From JAGVSZ01 sp963747775 (GTDB taxonomy: Bacteria > Pseudomonadota > Gammaproteobacteria > Burkholderiales > SG8-39), in contig CAVVGT010000008.1 of NCBI GenBank assembly GCA_963747775.1, positions 225,296-289,295 of the forward strand: a stretch of 64,000 nt of DNA, read 5' to 3'. This document shows, piece after piece, positions 8,467 to 16,038 of this stretch. Positions within the stretch are counted from its first letter, which is position 1, and every line of letters starts with the position of its first letter. The translations under genes and the position numbers were made by a program. The notes under the pieces were generated by a model. The model was not told where the DNA came from and ran no database searches. It was given only the letters and a program-made list of their open reading frames with translations.

Positions 8467-9216
8467 ATGAGTTCGCTTCCGCGCGGCGCGGACAAGCCGA
8501 AACAGGGTTTTGCGCCACGCGTCGTCCCGCTCGGCGACGGGGCGGTGATGGCGGAGCTCGCCGACACGCTGGACCTGGACGCGAATGCGGCGGCGCACCG
8601 GATCGCCGCCGACGTGCGGCGGAATGCGCCCGAATGGGTCGTGGACGTCACGCCGGCGCTCGTGACGGTGACGGTGCACTTCGCAGCGGAGACCGCGACC
8701 GACGCGGCCGCGCACCGGAACGGCGCGACGCGGCTGCTGCTGGAGGCGCTCGAGCGCGAGGGCGGCGCGCCCGCCGCGCCGCCCGGCCGGACGGTGCAGA
8801 TCCCGGTCTGCTACGAGCTGCCTCACGCGCTGGATCTCGCGGAAGTCGCCGCGCTCACTGGACTCTCGGACGCCGAGGTGGTCCGCACGCACGTCGACTC
8901 CCGACATCGGGTGCTGATGATCGGCTTCGTTCCCGGCCATCCGTACATCGGCGGGCTCGACGCTCGGCTCGCCGTACCTCGTCGTGCCAACCCACGTCCA
9001 CGTATGGAAGCCGGATCGGTCGCGATCGCCAATGCGCAGACCGCAATCTATCCGTTCGTCACGCCCGGCGGCTGGAACGTCATCGGCCGCACGCCCCTTG
9101 CGCTCTTCGATCCCGGTCGCGACCGGCCGAGCCTGCTCGAGGCGGGTGATGCCGTCGTCTTCGAGCCCATCTCGCTCGCCGAATTCGAGCGGCTCGCCGG
9201 GGGCCGCGGGCGATGA
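8467..9216 (+). CDS. pxpB: 5-oxoprolinase subunit PxpB (KipI-like)
   Basis: A 249-residue protein and the first subunit of the ATP-dependent PxpABC 5-oxoprolinase, which opens pyroglutamate to glutamate as a damage-clearing and nutrient pathway. Recognisable KipI/AHS1 blocks are VVPLGDGAVMAEL at the start, TVQIPVCYELPHALDL with the conserved Tyr, GFVPGHPYIGGLDARLAVPR, and the C-terminal GSVAIANAQTAIYPFVTPGG and GWNVIGRTPLALFDP. The ATG at 8467 is used although two upstream in-frame residues blocks are open, because the alignable domain begins shortly after it. Its stop overlaps the pxpC start (ATGA), so the two are translationally coupled. The promoter must lie between the IS element and this gene. 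Confidence 0.93.
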   Translation: MSSLPRGADKPKQGFAPRVVPLGDGAVMAELADTLDLDANAAAHRIAADVRRNAPEWVVDVTPALVTVTVHFAAETATDAAAHRNGATRLLLEALEREGGAPAAPPGRTVQIPVCYELPHALDLAEVAALTGLSDAEVVRTHVDSRHRVLMIGFVPGHPYIGGLDARLAVPRRANPRPRMEAGSVAIANAQTAIYPFVTPGGWNVIGRTPLALFDPGRDRPSLLEAGDAVVFEPISLAEFERLAGGRGR

Positions 9217-10244
9217 CGGTAAGGGTGTTGCGCCCCGGGGCCCTCGCGACGCTGCAGGACCTCGGGCGCGGCGGGATGCAGCATCTCGGTATCGTCCCCG
9301 GCGGCGCGATGGACGCCGTGTCGCACCGGATCGCAAATGCGCTCGTCGGCAATCGCGCCGACGCCGCGACGCTCGAGCTCGCGATCTCGGGCCCCGAGTT
9401 GCTCTTCGAGCGCCGCACGCTCGTCGCGCTGGCCGGTGCGAGGTTCGAGGCCTGGATCGACGGCGCTGTCTTTCCCGATGCGCGCCCCGTGCTGGTTCAC
9501 GCGGGGGCCCGGTTGCGCATCGGGCGAGCGACCGCGGGTGCATTCGGTTATCTGGCGGTCGCCGGAGGCTTCGACCTACCCGTCGTGCTCGGCAGCCGCA
9601 GCACCTACCTGCCCGGTGCATTCGGCGGGCTCGACGGACGGCTTCTGTCATCCGGCGCGTCGCTGCCGCTCGCGGCGGACGCAGAAGCCGTTGCGACGGC
9701 GCGCTTCGCGCGCGCCGTCCGCAGGCGGGACGAAGTCGCGATCGCTGGCGGGGCGGCGCGCAGCGTTCGCTGGCTCGCGCCGGCGCTTACCCTATCCGCC
9801 ACCGACCCGGCGCTGGCGCGTGCCGTCGACGGGGCGCACGCGGCGCTTTTTACCGACGCGGCGCGCACGGCGTTCTACGGAGAACGCTGGCGCGTTGCGC
9901 CCGACTCCAACCGGATGGGGTACCGGCTTCTCGGACCGAGGCTCGATCTGGTCGCGCCGACCGAGATCCTGTCCCAGGCCACGTGTCTCGGGACCGTGCA
10001 GGTCCCGGCGAATGGCCAGCCGATCGTCCTCATGTCCGATCACCAGACGACGGGCGGCTACCCTAAGATCGCGGAGGCGATCGCCGCCGATGCGCCGTCG
10101 CTCGCGCAGGTGCCGCCCGGCGGCGCGGTGCGGTTCGTGTCGGTGAAGCTCGACGAGGCGGACGCCGCGCGCGAGGCCCTCGCGCAACGGGTGAACGACC
10201 TGGTCGAGCGCATTCTCTGGGAGTTCGGTGATGAAGACGATTGA
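9213..10244 (+). CDS. pxpC: 5-oxoprolinase subunit PxpC (KipA-like, biotin-dependent carboxylase-like fold)
   Basis: A 343-residue AHS2/KipA-domain protein and partner of PxpB in the 5-oxoprolinase complex. Typical blocks are VLRPGALATLQDLGRGG, VPGGAMDAVSHRIANALVGN, LELAISGPELLFE, the central FGYLAVAGGFDLPVVLGSRS and YLPGAFGGLDGR, and the late DSNRMGYRLLGPRL with QVPANGQPIVLMSDHQTTGG. Full length. The start ATG overlaps the pxpB stop. Its last 14 bases overlap the start of pxpA, keeping all three subunits on one transcript. Older annotations call it an urea-amidolyase or allophanate hydrolase-like protein because of the shared domain, but the gene trio marks it as PxpC. Confidence 0.93.
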   Translation: MTVRVLRPGALATLQDLGRGGMQHLGIVPGGAMDAVSHRIANALVGNRADAATLELAISGPELLFERRTLVALAGARFEAWIDGAVFPDARPVLVHAGARLRIGRATAGAFGYLAVAGGFDLPVVLGSRSTYLPGAFGGLDGRLLSSGASLPLAADAEAVATARFARAVRRRDEVAIAGGAARSVRWLAPALTLSATDPALARAVDGAHAALFTDAARTAFYGERWRVAPDSNRMGYRLLGPRLDLVAPTEILSQATCLGTVQVPANGQPIVLMSDHQTTGGYPKIAEAIAADAPSLAQVPPGGAVRFVSVKLDEADAAREALAQRVNDLVERILWEFGDEDD

Positions 10245-10986
10245 TCTCAACTGCGACATGGGAGAGAGCTACGGCGCCTGGAAGATGGGCGACGATCGCG
10301 GGCTCATGCCGCTCATCTCGTCGGCCAACGTCGCGTGCGGCTTCCATGCGGGCGATCCATCGACCATCCGCGCAACGGTCGGCCTCGCGGTCGACCACGG
10401 GGTCGCGGTGGGGGCGCACCCCTCGTTGCCCGACCTTCAGGGTTTCGGCAGGCGGGCGATGCACATCAGCCCGCAGGAGTGCTACGACCTCGTGCTCTAC
10501 CAGTCAGGCGCGGTCGAGGCATTCGCGCGGGCGGCGGGCGCCCGCCTGCATCACGTGAAGATCCACGGGATGCTCTACAACATGGCGGCGCAGGACGCCG
10601 GCCTGGCGGACGCGATTGTGCGTGCGACACGCGACCTCGGCGGCGGCACGGTCCTCTACGCGCTCTCCGGCAGCGCGATGATGGAGGCGGCGGCGAAGCA
10701 CGGCGTACGCGCGGTCGGCGAGGTGTTCGGCGATCGCTCTTACCAGGCGGACGGCACGCTCACGCCCCGCGGCCAGCCGGGCGCGATGATCACCGAAGAA
10801 GCCGCATCGGTTGCGCAGGTGCTGCGGATGGTGGAACAGGGCAAGGTGCGGTCGCTCTCCGGCGTCGAGGTGCCGGTCGCGCCCGGGACGCTCTGCCTCC
10901 ACGGCGACCAGCCGGGCGCGGTCCGGTTCGCGACGGCCCTGCGGGCCGCCCTTGCCGAACGGCAAATCGACGTGCGGGCGCCGTAG
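10231..10986 (+). CDS. pxpA: 5-oxoprolinase subunit PxpA (LamB/YcsF family)
   Basis: A 251-residue LamB/YcsF protein and the third subunit of 5-oxoprolinase. Motifs are TIDLNCDMGESYGAWKMGDD at the N-terminus, SANVACGFHAGDPSTIR with the conserved Cys and His, HVKIHGMLYNMAAQD, GEVFGDRSYQADGTLTPRGQ and the C-terminal TLCLHGDQPGAV. The ATG at 10231 is preferred over the GTG one codon before it. It overlaps the pxpC end. The gene runs convergently toward tmRNA, and a hairpin between them can serve both. Order B-C-A is a common arrangement of these genes. Confidence 0.95.
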   Translation: MKTIDLNCDMGESYGAWKMGDDRGLMPLISSANVACGFHAGDPSTIRATVGLAVDHGVAVGAHPSLPDLQGFGRRAMHISPQECYDLVLYQSGAVEAFARAAGARLHHVKIHGMLYNMAAQDAGLADAIVRATRDLGGGTVLYALSGSAMMEAAAKHGVRAVGEVFGDRSYQADGTLTPRGQPGAMITEEAASVAQVLRMVEQGKVRSLSGVEVPVAPGTLCLHGDQPGAVRFATALRAALAERQIDVRAP

Positions 10987-11006
10987 CCCCCGCGGCCCGC
11001 CCAGAA

Positions 11007-11038
11007 ACGCAAAGGGCCCCGTCGGGGTCCTTTGGCGT
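11007..11038. terminator. Terminator hairpin between pxpA and tmRNA
   Basis: The stem AAAGGGCCCC (11011-11020) pairs with GGGGTCCTTT (11024-11033) with one G-U pair and loop GTC; ACGC/GCGT can extend it. On the minus strand the stem ends in a short T-rich tail (TTTGCGTTTCT), as expected for the end of tmRNA transcription. On the plus strand it follows pxpA. Confidence 0.75.
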
Positions 11039-11040
11039 TG

Positions 11041-11406
11041 TGGTGGAGGCGGCGGGAATCGAACCCGCGTCCGAAAGTCCTCCGCAGTCAGGACTACATG
11101 CTTAGCCTGGTCGTTTGGATCTCGCCTCGCGCCCGCCGACCGGCAGGCTGGCGCTCGGCCAGCCGCTTCGACGGATCCACCCGGCCAAGCGGCCAGACCG
11201 GGCGGAGAGGCTGATGTGAATGACGCTGCACCCCTCTCGGGGCCTAGCCCATCAGCAGGCTAGTGCAGCGTCTCGCCGGTGTTAGGCGGCGAGAGCGAAA
11301 CGCTCGTCGTTGGCGTTTGTAGTGTTTCCAGTTGGATTAACGAGGTCGCTGGCCCTCGGCATGCCCTGCGCTGCTTCGAAACCCCCGTCGAGACCAGGTC
11401 GCCCCC
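11041..11406 (-). ncRNA. ssrA: Transfer-messenger RNA (tmRNA)
   Basis: One-piece tmRNA of 366 nt that rescues stalled ribosomes with SmpB and tags the product for proteolysis. The 5' end GGGGGCG (from 11406) pairs with CGCCUCC before the encoded ACCA end at 11041, giving a 7-bp acceptor stem with one G-U pair. The T arm is GGACGCGGGTTCGATTCCC-like and is followed by CCGCC. The tag reading frame lies at 11282-11314: resume codon GCC, then the tag ANDERFALAA and a TAA stop, which is the classic betaproteobacterial form. The highly conserved start region with TCGACGGGGGTTTCGAAGC is also present. It lies downstream of gph on the same strand. Confidence 0.97.
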
Positions 11407-11464
11407 AATGGACGCGTGCTGCGCACGGATTTCCCGCGGGTCGCAATCGACCCGCATGCGGTGA

Positions 11465-12127
11465 TTATATGGGCGAACCGAGGTGATTCAAGATCTCGAG
11501 CGGGTGATCGATGACCGCGTCGGCACCCCAGGCGTGCGGGTCGCCGTCCACGCCGAGATAGCCGTAGGCGGCCGCGATGACCGGCATGCCCGCGGCGCGC
11601 GCGGCCTGGATGTCCCGCAGATCGTCGCCGACGTAGAGGCAATGGCCCGCCTCGACGCCGATGTGGCGCGCGGCGTGCAGGAGCGGGTCGGGGTGCGGCT
11701 TGGCGCGCGCAGTGGTGTCGCCGCCAACGACGCACGCCGCGCGGTCGAGCAGGGCGAGGGCTTCGAGCAGGGGTCGCGTGAAGCGCTCCGCCTTGTTGGT
11801 CACCACACCCCAGCGCACCGCGCGCGCGTCGAGGCTCGCGAGAAGCTCCGCCATGCCCGCGAAAAGCTCGGTCTCGACGCAGACGCGTTCCGCGTAGAGG
11901 TCCAGAAACCGCGCCTTCAAGGCTTCGTATTCCGCGTGGCCGGGATCAATGCCGAAGCCGACCCGCAGCATCCCGCGCGCGCCACTCGAAGTAAGGGGGC
12001 GCGCCGCGTCGACCGGCACCGACGGACGGCGTCGTTCTTCGAGCAGCGCGTTGAGCGCGCCCGCTAGGTCCGGCGCGGTGTCCGCGAGCGTTCCGTCGAG
12101 ATCGAAAAGGACCGCGCGGATCGTCAT
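11465..12127 (-). CDS. gph: Phosphoglycolate phosphatase (HAD superfamily)
   Basis: A 220-residue HAD hydrolase removing phosphate from 2-phosphoglycolate, a by-product of DNA repair and oxygenase activity. HAD motif I is VLFDLDGTLADTAPDL with the nucleophile Asp; motif II is the Thr in WGVVTNKAERF; motif III is the Lys in ARAKPHPDPLL; motif IV is CLYVGDDLRDIQAARAAGM. A helical cap lies between motifs I and II. The ATG at 12127 overlaps the ubiG stop (ATGA), so ubiG and gph are co-translated, as usual in beta- and gammaproteobacteria. tmRNA follows about 60 bases downstream on the same strand. Confidence 0.92.
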   Translation of the reverse strand: MTIRAVLFDLDGTLADTAPDLAGALNALLEERRRPSVPVDAARPLTSSGARGMLRVGFGIDPGHAEYEALKARFLDLYAERVCVETELFAGMAELLASLDARAVRWGVVTNKAERFTRPLLEALALLDRAACVVGGDTTARAKPHPDPLLHAARHIGVEAGHCLYVGDDLRDIQAARAAGMPVIAAAYGYLGVDGDPHAWGADAVIDHPLEILNHLGSPI

Positions 12128-12834
12128 TCCGGCCGGGTCGCGTGAACGATATAGTTCACGTCGGTGTCGGGGCCGAGCGCATAGACCTTCGTCAGCGGGT
12201 TGTAGGTCATGCCGACGAGGCCGGCCACCTCCAGACCGGGCTCGCGGCACCAGCGCGACAACTCGGAGGGCTTGATGAACCGGGCGTAGTCGTGCGTTCC
12301 CCGGGGGAGCAGGCGCAGGACGTACTCGGCACCGATGATGGCGAGCAGGTAGGACTTCGCGTTGCGATTGAGGGTCGCGAAGAAAAGGTGCCCGCCCGGT
12401 CGCGCGAGCGCTGCACAGGCCCGGACAGTGCTCGCCGGATTCGGCACGTGCTCCAGCACTTCGAGACAGGTCACGACGTCATAGCGACCGGGCTCGCGCG
12501 CCGCAAGGTCTTCCGCGGACACGGCTTCGTACTCGACCGAAAGTTGCGACTCGAGGAGATGAAGCCGAGCGACTTTCAGCGGCTTGTCGGCGAGGTCGAT
12601 CCCCTTCACTCGTGCGCCGGCCCGGGTCATGGCTTCGGCCAGGATGCCGCCGCCGCATCCGACGTCAAGGACGCGCTTGCCCGCGAGACGCGCCTTGCCG
12701 TCGATCCAGGCGAGGCGGAGCGGATTGATCTGGTGGAGCGGCCGGAATTCGCCGTTCGGGTCCCACCAGCGATGCGCCAGCTCGCTGAATTTCGCGAGCT
12801 CCTGCGGGTCAACGTTCGTCGTCGTAGGAGTCAT
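12124..12834 (-). CDS. ubiG: Ubiquinone biosynthesis O-methyltransferase UbiG
   Basis: A 236-residue SAM-dependent methyltransferase performing both O-methylations in ubiquinone synthesis at the inner-membrane surface. The start EELAKFSELAHRWWDPNGEF-type block (here QELAKFSELAHRWWDPNGEF) and PLHQINPLRLAWID are diagnostic. SAM motif I is VLDVGCGGGILAEAMTRAGA, with VTCLEVLEHVPNP as motif II. The membrane-interacting stretch KSYLLAIIGAEYVLRLLPRG and the C-terminal GMTYNPLTKVYALGPDTDVN complete the family pattern. It is followed with overlap by gph. A strong terminator lies between it and the OmpA-like gene upstream. Confidence 0.95.
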   Translation of the reverse strand: MTPTTTNVDPQELAKFSELAHRWWDPNGEFRPLHQINPLRLAWIDGKARLAGKRVLDVGCGGGILAEAMTRAGARVKGIDLADKPLKVARLHLLESQLSVEYEAVSAEDLAAREPGRYDVVTCLEVLEHVPNPASTVRACAALARPGGHLFFATLNRNAKSYLLAIIGAEYVLRLLPRGTHDYARFIKPSELSRWCREPGLEVAGLVGMTYNPLTKVYALGPDTDVNYIVHATRPE

Positions 12835-12873
12835 CCTGCGATCGCTAGCTTAGCGCGGCATGGCCTCAAAAAC

Positions 12874-12899
12874 AAAAAGCCCCGCCGAAGCGGGGCTTT
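12874..12899 (-). terminator. Rho-independent terminator of the first OmpA-like gene
   Basis: On the minus strand a 10-bp stem (12890-12899 with 12876-12885, loop TTCG) is followed by TTTTTG then TTTTTG. It lies just after the stop of the OmpA-like gene at 12919 and before ubiG. Confidence 0.85.
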
Positions 12900-12918
12900 C
12901 TGCTGAAGCGCGCAGCCG

Positions 12919-13578
12919 TTACTTCTGGCGTGTGCCGACCACCTCGATCTCTACGCGGCGGTTCTTGGCGCGGCCTTCGGCCGTGGAGTTACTCGCGATC
13001 GGCTGGGACTTGCCCTTGCCCTCCGTGTAGATCCGGTTCGGCTCGATGCCCTTGCTGACCAGGTAGGCCTTCACGGCTTCGGCACGGCGGACCGACAGCT
13101 TCTGGTTGTAGGCGTCACTACCGATCGAGTCCGTGTGACCGATCGCGATGATCACCTCCAGCGCAGTGGCCTTCAGCTTGCCGACCAGGTCGTCGAGCTT
13201 CGCCTTGCCTTCGGGCTTCAGGACCGCTTTATCGAAGTCGAAGAAGACGTCGGCCGCGAAGGTGACCTTCTCGGTAACGGGCTTCGGCGGCGGCGGCGGC
13301 GCAGGCTTCGGAGCCGGCGGCGGCGCAACGACGGGCGCCGGCGGGGGCGGCGGCTCGCAGACCTGCTTGGGCAGCAGATCCTTGTCGCACTCGCAGTTCG
13401 CGATTGCCGGGGTCCAGTAGCCGGTGCGCCAGCAGAGGTTGTACGGGTCCTTGATGATCGCGTTGCGAGTGTCGGTCACGTAACCCGACGTGCCCTTGCC
13501 CTGCTGCGCGAACGCGGGAGCCGCGACCAGGCCGAGCACGACGGCGGACGCAGCGATGAGTGTCGTCTGTTTGAACAT
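12919..13578 (-). CDS. OmpA-like outer-membrane/peptidoglycan-binding protein, copy 1
   Basis: A 219-residue exported protein. A signal peptide (MFKQTTLIAASAVVLGLVAA) ends at AFA-QQ. A short N-terminal region with four cysteines follows (LCWRTGYW and CECDKDLLPKQVC), then a Pro/Ala-rich linker of about 30 residues. The OmpA C-terminal domain starts at TFAADVFFDFDKAVLKPEGK. The peptidoglycan-contacting motif is IGHTDSIGSDAYNQKLSVRR and the Arg near RAKNRRVEIEV. It lacks an eight-stranded OmpA barrel, as in betaproteobacterial OmpA-family proteins of this size. The ATG at 13578 begins the signal peptide; an upstream in-frame ATG would put charged residues ahead of it. It has its own terminator and is a tandem paralogue of the next gene. 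Confidence 0.9.
   Translation of the reverse strand: MFKQTTLIAASAVVLGLVAAPAFAQQGKGTSGYVTDTRNAIIKDPYNLCWRTGYWTPAIANCECDKDLLPKQVCEPPPPPAPVVAPPPAPKPAPPPPPKPVTEKVTFAADVFFDFDKAVLKPEGKAKLDDLVGKLKATALEVIIAIGHTDSIGSDAYNQKLSVRRAEAVKAYLVSKGIEPNRIYTEGKGKSQPIASNSTAEGRAKNRRVEIEVVGTRQK
13339..13537 (-). repeat. 199-bp perfect direct repeat shared by the two OmpA-like genes (copy A)
   Basis: Identical base for base to 14250-14448. It covers the end of the signal peptide, the Cys-rich region and the start of the Pro-rich linker. Sequence outside the tract differs clearly between the genes, including the first 16-18 codons and the OmpA domains. Confidence 0.93.
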
Positions 13579-13765
13579 TCGTTCCCCTTCCAGATGAAAT
13601 CGAGGCTTGTATTTTTCGCTGCCGGCCTTCACGCGGCATGCCGGCGCTCAATCGGCACCGTACAGCGTGCAACTATGCCACAAACGGCGAAAGTCAACAC
13701 GCCGGTGTGGCGTCGCCGCCACACCGGGTCGGCCACGAACGCGCTGGCGGGCGCCCGAAAACGAA

Positions 13766-13787
13766 AAGCCCCGCTCTCGCGGGGCTT
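13766..13787 (-). terminator. Rho-independent terminator of the second OmpA-like gene
   Basis: Nine-base-pair stem (13766-13774 with 13779-13787, loop TCTC on the plus strand), followed on the minus strand by TTTTCGTTTTC. It sits between the two OmpA-like genes, so each is terminated separately. The stem sequence is almost the same as the terminator at 12874-12899. Confidence 0.82.
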
Positions 13788-13805
13788 CTCCGGTGGAACG
13801 TGGGG

Positions 13806-14489
13806 CTACTTGGTCTGCGTGCCGACGACCTCCACCTCCACGCGGCGGTTCGGCTGGTTGCACTCGACATACTCGGCAAACGACTTGAAGCTGGCCCTGT
13901 TGCACGTCTTGACCAGCTGGGACGGGCCTTTGCCTTCGGTGTAGATCCGATTCGGCTCAATGCCCTTGCTGACCAGGTAGGCCTTCACGGCTTCCGCACG
14001 TCGCACCGACAGCTTCTGGTTGTACCCCAGGGGCCCGATCGGGTCGGTGTGACCGATCGCGATGATCACCTCGAGGGCCACGCCCTTGAGCTTGCCGACG
14101 AGGTCATCGAGCTTGGCCTTGCCGTCAGGCTTGAGGACCGCCTTGTCGAAGTCAAACAGCATGTCCGCCGCAAACGTGACCTTCTGCGTCGTCGGCTTCG
14201 GCGCGGGCGGCGGCGGCGGCGGAGGCGGGGGCGCGGGCTTCGCGACCGGCGGCGGGGGCGGCGGCTCGCAGACCTGCTTGGGCAGCAGATCCTTGTCGCA
14301 CTCGCAGTTCGCGATTGCCGGGGTCCAGTAGCCGGTGCGCCAGCAGAGGTTGTACGGGTCCTTGATGATCGCGTTGCGAGTGTCGGTCACGTAACCCGAC
14401 GTGCCCTTGCCCTGCTGCGCGAACGCGGGAGCCGCGACCAGGCCGAGCGCGACCAACGACCCGGCGAGAAGCGCAAGTGGTTTGAACAT
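13806..14489 (-). CDS. OmpA-like outer-membrane/peptidoglycan-binding protein, copy 2
   Basis: A 227-residue paralogue of the neighbouring gene with the same plan: a signal peptide (MFKPLALLAGSLVALGLVAA, cut at AFA-QQ), a Cys-containing N-terminal region identical to copy 1, a longer polyproline linker (PPPPPPPPPAPKP) and an OmpA_C domain (TFAADMLFDFDKAVLKPDGK, IGHTDPIGPLGYNQKLSVRR). It differs in the C-terminal loop, which carries an insert with two extra cysteines (LVKTCNRASFKSFAEYVECN) before QPNRRVEVEVVG. That insert is the form usual in Burkholderiales OmpA proteins, so this copy looks ancestral and copy 1 the divergent duplicate. The ATG at 14489 starts the signal peptide. Confidence 0.9.
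   Translation of the reverse strand: MFKPLALLAGSLVALGLVAAPAFAQQGKGTSGYVTDTRNAIIKDPYNLCWRTGYWTPAIANCECDKDLLPKQVCEPPPPPPVAKPAPPPPPPPPPAPKPTTQKVTFAADMLFDFDKAVLKPDGKAKLDDLVGKLKGVALEVIIAIGHTDPIGPLGYNQKLSVRRAEAVKAYLVSKGIEPNRIYTEGKGPSQLVKTCNRASFKSFAEYVECNQPNRRVEVEVVGTQTK
14250..14448 (-). repeat. 199-bp perfect direct repeat shared by the two OmpA-like genes (copy B)
   Basis: Second copy of the tract at 13339-13537, offset by exactly 911 bases. The abrupt edges suggest recent gene conversion rather than a very young duplication. Confidence 0.93.
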
Positions 14490-14562
14490 CGAATCCCCTT
14501 TCCTGAGAACAGGCGCTCGCCGCGATGCGAGCCGTCCCTGAGACCGCAGTGAACCAATCTTC

Positions 14563-15888
14563 TTATTTGCGTAGGGAATTCTGCCACAACACGGTGCGCT
14601 TTTCCAACATACGGGGATCGATTTGCTGGAGGACGCGATCCTCCAGCAGCGCGCGGCCCCCGACCCAAACGTGGGTGACGTGCTCCCGCCCACAGGCGTA
14701 GACCAGATGTGAAACCGGGTCGTAACTGGGCTGCGTTTCGGGTTGCCCCAACGTGACCGCGCACAAATCGGCCGACATGCCAGGCGCAATCGTTCCGATC
14801 CGCGACTCCAGGCCGACCGCGCGGGCACCGCCGAGGGTCGCGCAGCGCAGCGCGACATGCGCGGGCACGGCGTCGGCCCGGCCCGCCACCGCTTTCGCCA
14901 GCAGCGCCGCGGTGCGCATCTCCTGGAACATGTCGAGCCGATTGTTGCTCGCCGCACCGTCGGTCCCGATGCCGACGTTGACGCCTGCCGCCAGCAGGCC
15001 GGCCATGGGAGCGAACCCGCTCGCGAGCTTCAGATTCGACGACGGGCAGTGTGCGACGGAGCAGCCGTTGCGAGCCAGGGTGACGATCTCCGCCCGATCG
15101 AGGTGAATCGCGTGGACGCCAATCAGCCGCGGGCTGGCGAGCCCGAGGGCCGCGAGGCGTTCGAGGGGGCGCTTCCCGTGGACCTCGACGCTTTCGCGGA
15201 CCTCCTCCGCGGTCTCGTGGAGGTGGATGTGGACCGGCAGATCGAGCTCCTCGGCGAGGATCGCGATCCGCTCGAACGTCCGGTCGGACACCGTGTACGG
15301 CGAGTGCGGCGCAATGCAGAACGAGAGCCGCTCCTCCGCTCCGAGGCGGTCGCGCAGCGCCAGCCCTTTCGCGAGGTAGTCGTCGGCGTCGGACGCGTAG
15401 GCGCTCGGGAACTCGACCGCGATCAGCCCGATGCCGGCCCGCATGCCGCTGTCGATGCAGGCGCGCGCGGCAGCCTCCGGAAAGAAGTACATGTCGTTGA
15501 AGAAAGTGACCCCGCCGCGCAGCATCTCCGCACACGCGAGCAGCGTGCCGTCATATACGAACTCGGGCGACACGTGCTTCAGCTCGACCGGCCAGACGTG
15601 ATCCTTGAGCCACTCCATCAGCGGTCGGTCGTCGGCGAGGCCGCGCATCAAGCTCATCGCGGCATGCGTGTGCAGGTTCACCAGGCCCGGGATCAGGACG
15701 TGCTCGCGCAGCGTGACGCGCTGGGCAATCGAGTAGGCGCGCGTGGCCTCCGGAGAGGGCAGAACCGCGGCAATGCGTCCCGCCCGGACGACGACGCTGT
15801 GATCTTCGAGGACCACGCCGTCGGGCTCGACCGGTACGACCCAGCGCGCGTCGATGACGAGGTCGGCGGCTGCGGGCGGGATGGACAT
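14563..15888 (-). CDS. mtaD: TRZ/ATZ-family amidohydrolase, 5-methylthioadenosine/S-adenosylhomocysteine deaminase type
   Basis: A 441-residue metal-dependent amidohydrolase. The family deaminates methylthioadenosine, S-adenosylhomocysteine or related adenosines. Metal and catalytic motifs are GLVNLHTHAAMSLMRGLADD (HxH), the Glu/His pair in VHIHLHETAEEV, the metal His in IGVHAIHLD, and the catalytic Asp in GIGTDGAASNNRLDMFQEMR. The N-terminal composite beta domain starts with ADLVIDARWVVPVEPDG and the C-terminal one holds GTIAPGMSADLCAV. Position between ompA/ubiG and gyrA is a conserved betaproteobacterial arrangement. It is divergent from gyrA, with about 150 bases between them for both promoters. 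The substrate is assigned by family only. Confidence 0.85.
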   Translation of the reverse strand: MSIPPAAADLVIDARWVVPVEPDGVVLEDHSVVVRAGRIAAVLPSPEATRAYSIAQRVTLREHVLIPGLVNLHTHAAMSLMRGLADDRPLMEWLKDHVWPVELKHVSPEFVYDGTLLACAEMLRGGVTFFNDMYFFPEAAARACIDSGMRAGIGLIAVEFPSAYASDADDYLAKGLALRDRLGAEERLSFCIAPHSPYTVSDRTFERIAILAEELDLPVHIHLHETAEEVRESVEVHGKRPLERLAALGLASPRLIGVHAIHLDRAEIVTLARNGCSVAHCPSSNLKLASGFAPMAGLLAAGVNVGIGTDGAASNNRLDMFQEMRTAALLAKAVAGRADAVPAHVALRCATLGGARAVGLESRIGTIAPGMSADLCAVTLGQPETQPSYDPVSHLVYACGREHVTHVWVGGRALLEDRVLQQIDPRMLEKRTVLWQNSLRK

Positions 15889-16038
15889 TGGAGCGTGCGC
15901 ATACTACCGCATCCGTTCTCGAAGTCCGCGTTTTCGCGGATCGCGAACCTTGGACCGCGAGGGTCCCGGATGCTAAAATTCTATGCTTTGCACGGGCGCG
16001 ATTGCGCCTGACCGTCAGCCGAAACAAGCCCCGCCTGA

